Assembly (NCBI GenBank): GCA_947650365.1
Contig: OX393554.1
Coordinates: 37,667,093-37,731,092 of the forward strand
Direction of reading: 5' to 3'
From: Chamaelirium japonicum
Lineage: Eukaryota > Streptophyta > Magnoliopsida > Liliales > Melanthiaceae
DNA: 64,000 nucleotides
Translations under genes and position numbers: made by a program
In this document: positions 58,217 through 64,000 of the stretch, in pieces
How positions within the stretch are numbered: position 1 is the stretch's first letter
Layout of the letters: every line of letters starts with the position of its first letter
The notes under the pieces: generated by a model
What the model was told of the DNA's origin: nothing
Database searches by the model: none
Seen by the model: only the letters and a program-made list of their open reading frames with translations

Positions 58217-59125
58217 TGAGGGGGGTTTTTAGTCGAACCGGGCGGTTCGGGTGGCAACCACAATCCAACAAGCCAAAGAGAAGAGAGAAGACGACGGTTA
58301 TGTGGGAAAACCCCTTCGCAAAGTCGAAGGAGAAAAAACCACGGGTGGGGCGAGAATGCACTAAAACAATTCCTTCGGTTACAATCTCTCACATTAACCC
58401 CAATTACACACCCCGAGGACCGGTCTCCCAAACTACCGACCTCTGCAGTTTCACTCAGACTACCGACCGCCGCAGGCAGTGTCTGACTACCGGTCGCTGC
58501 AGACAGTATCTGGCTACCGACCGACCTCCGCAGACAGCCTCTAACTACTGTCCGACCGACCTCCGCAGCTCCGCGAATTCCGGGACGAAACGCAATGAGC
58601 TCAACCGCCACGGTTGTGATGACGTGGCGCACGGTCGACTCCCAGCCACTTTGGCCGGAAATCTCGGAGCGTAATCAGGCCTCCGAGATCTCCGGGTTCG
58701 ACTGCCGCATCGTGCCTCGGCTTGTTGCATGGCCGACCGAGGAGGAATGAAATATATAAAAAAAAGGGGGGGTGTTGCGCAGCCGACCCCCCCCCCCCCC
58801 TTTTTGTTGTCTGATGACCGGCCGACCGAGGAAGGAGGGGGGGGGGGGGGGGGGGGCTGCTGCTCCCCCCTGATGACCGGCCGACCGAGGCAAAGAGGGG
58901 GGGGGTGCTGTTGCCCCCCTCTGATGATCGGCCGACCGAGGCGGGGGGGGGGCGTTGCCCCCCTTTCTCTGATGACCGGCCGACCGAGGCAAGGAGGGGG
59001 GGGGGGGGCTGTTTACCCCTCTGATGACCGGCCGACCGAGGCAAGGGGGGGGGGGGGGCTGTTGCATGGTCGACCCCCCCACTCCTTCCTCGTTTCTTTG
59101 CGCAGCCGACCGGGAGGTACATACA
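58217..59125 (-). repeat. 5' LTR of the Gypsy element, TATA segment deleted
   Basis: Shorter than the other LTR. 'ggacgaaacg' (58590) runs straight into 'caatgagctc', skipping the 116 bp that carry the TATA box at 47231-47346. Five G-run units (58807-59060) instead of about seven. Confidence 0.87.
58807..59060. repeat. G-run minisatellite, second LTR
   Basis: Same unit as 47560-47950, five copies with shorter G runs. Confidence 0.92.
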
Positions 59126-59546
59126 AGTACACCATCTTTTAAAAAAGAAAATATATACACCAACTATGGAGAGAGAGAACCAATGAAGAAAATCTGTACA
59201 CCATTTTTTTTTTACCCTTCAGTCTACTGTTTAACATATCTTGTCACGCTTGCGGTGACAAGGAAATTGATGCTTATAAATTGTGATTGATGTCTGTTGT
59301 GCCCTGACAAGCTTCAACCACCTTTGATAAATTTCAGCAACAGGAGATACCGTCGGATGACCCATGGCTCGTGCTGGTTGGGTGCACATTTAATAACCTA
59401 AGTGCTAGATTCGGAGGAGGGAGAAGAAATACATAGCTTGGACAGTGATTCTGCAAGCTGTGAGCTCACATGGAGGTCTCATCTCCGCCGGATGTTCTTC
59501 GTTTGGATAGCGTGCTTAAATTTCGGGATGCGGTGGTTTCTCCCTC

Positions 59547-59579
<33 letters not shown>

Positions 59580-59644
59580 TCAAGAATTTGTTATGCTACT
59601 TGGTTTGCCAGCTATGTAAGGTTTTCGCCGACTTCTCATCCTAG
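59126..59644. other. No gene; (TTA)n inside
   Basis: (ATT)n at 59549-59580. Otherwise unassigned. Confidence 0.5.
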
Positions 59645-59935
59645 CTTACTTCCAACTTTTTTTATGAATCCAAATAATTTGTTAATTATTTGTTAATAAT
59701 TCAGGAATAATCTGAATAATTGGGGAATTTTCAGCAAATAAATCAGGAATAGTTCGTGAATAATTGGGGAATATTAGTGATTTTTTTCTGAATTGTTCCT
59801 GAATATTTTGTTAAAAATTCAGGAATAATTTGTAAATTATTCACGAATAATTCATGAAAAATACGGCAATTATTTGTGAATAATTCGTGAAAAATTCAAA
59901 AATAATCCGTGAAAAATTTTGGAATAATTCATTAA
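59645..59935. repeat. AT-rich degenerate array
   Basis: Irregular repeats of 'caggaataattcgtgaataatt' in both orientations, without fixed period. Confidence 0.75.
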
Positions 59936-60240
59936 AGGTATGAATGCGATGAATATATCGTCGACATAGAACATCAATGTCACAGTCTCTCCATCCTCAA
60001 AGGTATGAATGTAGATGTAATAGTCATACATCCCCTTTGAGTAATCGATCTGTACCATGAACGAGTCAAAATGCTTGTACAACTACCTCGATGACTGCTT
60101 GTGTCCATAGATCGACTTCTTCAATATGCACATGTGGTTATTCTTGCCTTCTTCAACGAATCCGTCCGACTGTGACATGCAAATCGTCTCATCGAGATCA
60201 CCATACAAAAACGTTGTCTTCACATCCATCTGCTCAACTC
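59935..60240 (-). pseudogene. Copia reverse-transcriptase fragment
   Basis: The minus strand reads QMDVKTTFLYGDLDE, then KKSIYGHKQSSR, a TAG, KHFDSFMVQI and FYVDDIF, the Copia RT fingers and catalytic YVDD. The fragment ends just after the catalytic motif, where the AT-rich array starts. No LTR. Confidence 0.85.
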
Positions 60241-60769
60241 CATATCATGATGAGCAACCTGAGCCAAATGCAGTTTAATGGAGGTATGCTTGACTAGTGA
60301 GAATCATAAGCCAATGAGTAAAGCTGCCAGCAAATAGGCAGGTTGCTGATGGGGTTGGCTATTGAGTTGATTGAATACCATTTCCCAACCTGTAAACATA
60401 TCCTATATATTTTTCATCAAATTTGAGTACACCCATTGATTATACCCCACTTTCATTTTGAAAAAACTCTTGCTCTATCCACCCCGCTCTCTTGAATACA
60501 ACCCAATTTAACTCACCATTCTCTTGAATATATCCCAACAAGTAAACTGCCCACTCCCTTGATTACACCCCAGTCCGACCCCATTATTCCTCTTGAATAT
60601 ATCCCAATTAATGTTTGTATTTGATAGCTTATTTTTCATGTGTACCTTGTACCTTCAACCCATAATCAACTTCATTTTTAACACTCCACTTTATAATGGC
60701 TAGAGCTTGGCCATAGACAAAGAAAGCTGAAAAGGGGAAATGAGATTCATTTCCCAACACACACACACA

Positions 60770-60829
<60 letters not shown>

Positions 60830-61819
60830 TTTGATGATAAAGAAGATATTTGAAACATGGAAGAAAAAACTGAAACAAAACTATGTGGACAAAGCTCTGC
60901 TAGTTCTGATCAAGTGTCGTATCATTCACCTTTAATCATATTTTAATTAGGGTTTGACTTGGGACATGGGGCATAAAAAAAGGGGTACAATTATTTTTTA
61001 CAAAGAATTTGATTAGTGCCTGATAATATAGTGAAAATCGGGATATGTTTACCTGTTTTTGGGATGTTCATTAATTTTTTTTAAAAATAAAAGTAAGGAC
61101 CCGACATATTATTTATGATCCGCTTGACACGACTGAGTCGACCAGTTATAACCCAAAATTCCAAAATGATTCTCGAGCGACATCACAGCCGTCTGTCCGA
61201 TGAGCCTGCGATGTTATATGGCGTCAGAATGACATTTCCAATCAGATGGCGTAAGAATGACATTTCCAACCAAATCTTGTTTGGACAACATGACGTCCTC
61301 TTGATTCCATTCAGTGATCTGATCAGATGCCTTTGCTGGTGCAGACTGTTTTTGGAGTTCGACTCCTCACCGCTTAGTGTGCGTTCGCTAGTTGTTGCGA
61401 GCCGTCCTGTCCATCGAACTGTCCGTCAATCTGCAATTTTTGAAATAGAAGGCTGAATTTGAATGTTCCAACATGTTATATATTGTTTTTAATAACAAAT
61501 TGTTCTATTATTGTGTTCTTGGTTTTCTTTTAATGTATAAAACTATCCTCCCCTACCGGCACCGAAATGTAATAGAATAGAAAAGCATGGTCAATAATCC
61601 AAGGGAAGGAAAAGAGATGCAACAAGAATGGTGGAAAAGAAGTTGGGCTACTGTTGGTAGTCTCTTGAAGAAAAACTAATGGGAAGCTATTAACCGGTTC
61701 AATTACAGTTTATTTTTTGGTAGACTGCAAAGTGACCATTACAGAATGGCCTGAAGGTCTTCCCTTACCAAGCCAGGAATGACATCAGGAAATCCATCGA
61801 TTCAGTAACCCTCCATCCC
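60241..61819. other. No gene seen
   Basis: Compound (CA)n(GA)n at 60757-60826. 61150-61550 is related to 41085-41300 ('gagcgacatcaca.ccgtc', 'gatgttccaacatgtt.tatat'), a dispersed repeat interrupted differently in each copy. Confidence 0.5.
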
Positions 61820-62209
61820 ACGGATGTGGGCTGTCTTTGCAAGCTAGTGAGCCGCACTATTAGCCGTACGTGGCACCCAGTGCACCGTACTACTTGGCAA
61901 ACAATGCCAACACCGCATACAATCGATAATAATCGGACATACATCAGAAGGGATACTCTTGCCCACCACTAAAGCATCACGAGCCATCTGTGCATCCGTA
62001 AGGATAGTCGTGTCCCTGCTACATCTTCGAACCTGCTCCTCGAAGGCCCCCTTGATTGGCATATGCTCCGCCCGCAAAGGGCTATCCACTCCACACCTGA
62101 AGGATGCCGCCGACCGCACCTGACCATCTCTGGAGACCAAGACCCATGCCCCACTTGCCAACTCACCCTTCTCTTTGAAGGAGCCATATGTCCACATGAA
62201 TTCATGCAC
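61820..62209 (-). pseudogene. RNase H-like (RVT_3) domain fragment
   Basis: The frame ending at 61844 reads ASGAWVLVSRDGQV, then RAEHMPIKGAFEEQV, LTDAQMARDAL and HWVPRTANSAAH, the plant RNase H-like domain often found in LINEs. A TAG splits AAH from LAK. No neighbouring reverse transcriptase. Confidence 0.7.
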
Positions 62210-62368
62210 CGCCGGCCACCTTGCAGCTTTCAGTGAGGACGTAGCAATGCATTCCCGAACGAATTGACAAGTGAACTTTATAGACTGGCGTACACTGGTT
62301 CGGATATCCGGGCCTTTGCGCTGAAACAGTTGCAGACATCTAGAAACTCATAGATTTCACAATCTCCA

Positions 62369-62537
62369 TGTTAAGATGTATTAGTGTATATACATACACT
62401 TAGGGTATATATGACTCACATGTATTCACCTTATATTGGCAATTGGCCTAATGAGAGCTACCTTCCATTCTCTCCCCAAACCCTAGCTCTCCTTCTCTCT
62501 CTCCCTTTCTCTCTCTCTTCCTCTAGGGTTTGTCACA
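62369..62537 (+). mobile_element. 5' LTR of small-LTR Copia element B
   Basis: TGTTAAGATG...GTCACA, 169 bp, related to 11165-11354, followed at once by the primer-binding site TGGTATCAGAGC (62538-62549). Confidence 0.85.
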
Positions 62538-62549
62538 TGGTATCAGAGC
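62538..62549 (+). other. Primer-binding site, initiator-Met type
   Basis: Perfect TGGTATCAGAGC. Confidence 0.93.
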
Positions 62550-62725
62550 AAGGTTGATCGCCGGCGTCGTCAACGGCTCCCTTGTCTCCTCGCATCTTCC
62601 CCGACCAGATCTTCCTCGCATCTTCCCCGCGATCGATCAGATGCTGATCCAGATCTGATCAGATCCTGATCAGATCAGATCCAGATCTGCTCGCGCCCGC
62701 TCGCGCTTCACCGCGCGCGATCTGA

Positions 62726-64000
62726 TCGATCCGCTCCAGCCGCTCACCCCGCGCGATCCGCTCCGCTCCGCTCAAGCTCTGCCTCGCGCTCCGTGCAGCG
62801 TCCGCACCCCGCGCGCTCCACCCCGTGCAGTACCGGACACGGCTCTGCAAGGACGAGACCGGGTGCAACCGCCGCGTCTGCTTCTTCGCTCACAAGCCCG
62901 ACGAGCTCCGGTCGGTGAACCCGTCGGCCGCCTCCGTATCCGGGTTGCTACCCCCGTCTCCCAGGTCGCCGTCGTTTGGGCTCTCGTCCATGGACCTAGC
63001 GACTGCTCTGATGATGATGCAGCCAGGCCCGGGAACTCCCAGTTCTCCGTCAGCCTCGTCGGGGATGGGATCGTCAGCCTCGTCGGGGATGGGATCGTCA
63101 GCGATGTGCTTGAACCAGTCCAGCGGTGCTGCGACACCCACCCTGCAGTTCCCGAGCAGCAGGCTCAAGACGTCCCTCAGTGCCAGGGACATCAATTTTG
63201 ACCTGGAGATGATGGGGCTCGAGGGGTACCAGCAGAAGCTGATGAATGAGATCTCTAGCACCGCTTCGCCTCGGTCCAATCTGAGGGTGAACGCCATGGC
63301 GGCTGCTGCGACCCGGGCTTCGGACTATAGCGACCTACTTGGGTCTCTTGATCCCTCAGTGATCTCTCAGCTTCAAGGGCTTTCTCTAAAACAGCCGGCG
63401 ACCGCTGCAGCTCAATACCAGTCATCTGCTGGAATCCAGAGCCAGAGGCATCAATTCATGAGCCCGCAGTTACTTTCTGGGTACGGGGGCAACCTGCCTC
63501 CTTCTTCCTCCTCCCATGGTAGACCGTTTTGCACTCACTGTCAGACACCGGGCCACTTCATGGATACTTGCTTCTCACTTCATCCAGAGAAGCGTCCTAC
63601 CTACAGAGATCGAGGTCGAGGACGAGCTCGAGGTCGTGGTCGCCCTGTTCCTACTGCTGCTGCTGCCTCCTCCGTCACAGCGGGCGATCTACAGTCTATT
63701 CGTGAAGAACTAGCTCAGCTTAGACTTTCTCAGCAGTCTGCCGCTACTCCTGGACCTTCCAGCACCTCAGCCTTCTCTGCCTCTTCTGGTAGTCCCACAG
63801 TTTGGATACTGGATTCGGGCGCCTCACACCACATGACTCCGGATGCCTCCTTGCTCACTGCCTGTCAGCCCGCGCCACACCTGCCACCGATCCACACTGC
63901 AGATGGTTCTCGCTTAGCCATCTCACAGTCTGGATCCATTACTTCAGCCTCCGCCCCTGCTTGCAATCTTTCCTTATCCTCTGTGCTTCATGCTCCCACA
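62726..64000 (+). CDS. Chimeric Copia polyprotein with captured CCCH (RR-TZF) segment, partial
   Basis: One frame is open from 62726 to the window end. The first in-frame ATG is 62990, so translation may start there or upstream at a non-ATG. 62819-62900 encodes HPVQYRTRLCKDETGC and RVCFFAHKPDEL, the second finger (C-X5-C-X4-C-X3-H) of plant arginine-rich tandem CCCH proteins. The C-terminal text of that family follows (SSRLKTSLSARD, FDLEMMGLEGYQQKL, YSDLLGSLDPSVISQLQGLS) to about 63480. Then come a Copia zinc knuckle CTHCQTPGHFMDTC (63530), an RG-rich stretch and the protease WILDSGASHHMT (63803). The usual Copia gag domain is absent. No frame break is seen in the 1.27 kb. The finger could bind RNA, an inference. 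Confidence 0.88.

Larger units (their letters stand above)
46857..59125 (-). mobile_element. Ty3/Gypsy retrotransposon, Tat-like, 12.3 kb
   Basis: LTRs at about 46857-48015 and 58217-59125 flank a minus-strand gag-pol (58089-51715) and an antisense extra gene (48476-50591). The primer-binding site is minus TGGCGTCGTCTG (58201-58212). The polypurine tract is minus AGGAGGGGGTAT next to 48015. Extra ORFs after pol are known in the Tat lineage (Retand-like), and gag-pol here is one frame, as usual for that group. Outer left boundary is uncertain: homology between LTRs is clear only from 46911/58272 onward, and no matching target duplication was seen. Confidence 0.9.

Overview
The window is nuclear DNA of a flowering plant. 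The evidence is an intronless GRAS/HAM transcription-factor gene with a miR171 target site, a Gnk2/DUF26 secretory gene, plant Copia, Gypsy/Tat, TRIM, LINE and SINE elements, hAT-type MITEs, and long (TA)n and (GA)n arrays. I cannot name the species; a monocot or magnoliid would fit, but that is a guess. Most of the 64 kb is nested transposon debris. Only one host gene looks intact.

Layout. 1-3360: repeats and a 1.08-kb terminal-inverted-repeat element. 3362-6790: the HAM gene with GA-rich leader, a tiny upstream ORF and the miR171 site. 6790-24900: no intact gene; RTE-LINE fragments, hAT MITEs, two TRIMs (16.1 and 22.9 kb), the 5' part of a small-LTR Copia element (11.2-13.3 kb), foldback repeats and a SINE fragment. 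24897-27286: a second copy of a block also found at 18.66-19.24 kb, but loaded with a SINE, two foldback elements and TA/GA tracts. 27287-37809: an old Copia-type LTR split by a complete 9.8-kb Copia element (minus strand, TSD ATAAT). 38966-43170: a Mutator-like MITE, a hAT-like MITE and a 5'-truncated L1 with a 13-bp TSD. 43334-43724: the Gnk2-like gene, frameshifted in a C run. 46857-59125: a 12.3-kb Tat-lineage Gypsy element (minus strand) with an antisense extra gene and several tandem arrays. 59.9-62.2 kb: a Copia RT scrap and an RNase H scrap. 62369-64000: the 5' part of a second small-LTR Copia element whose reading frame starts with a captured CCCH (RR-TZF) zinc-finger gene segment and continues in frame into the retroviral-type zinc knuckle and protease; it runs off the window.

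The most notable items are the captured zinc-finger segment at 62.8-63.5 kb, the antisense gene of the Gypsy element with its own TATA box, introns and AATAAA signal, the pattern of premature stops explainable by C-to-T change in both large retroelements, and the paralogous filled/empty-site comparison at 18.7 versus 24.9 kb. I saw no tRNA, rRNA, CRISPR or bacterial-type system.
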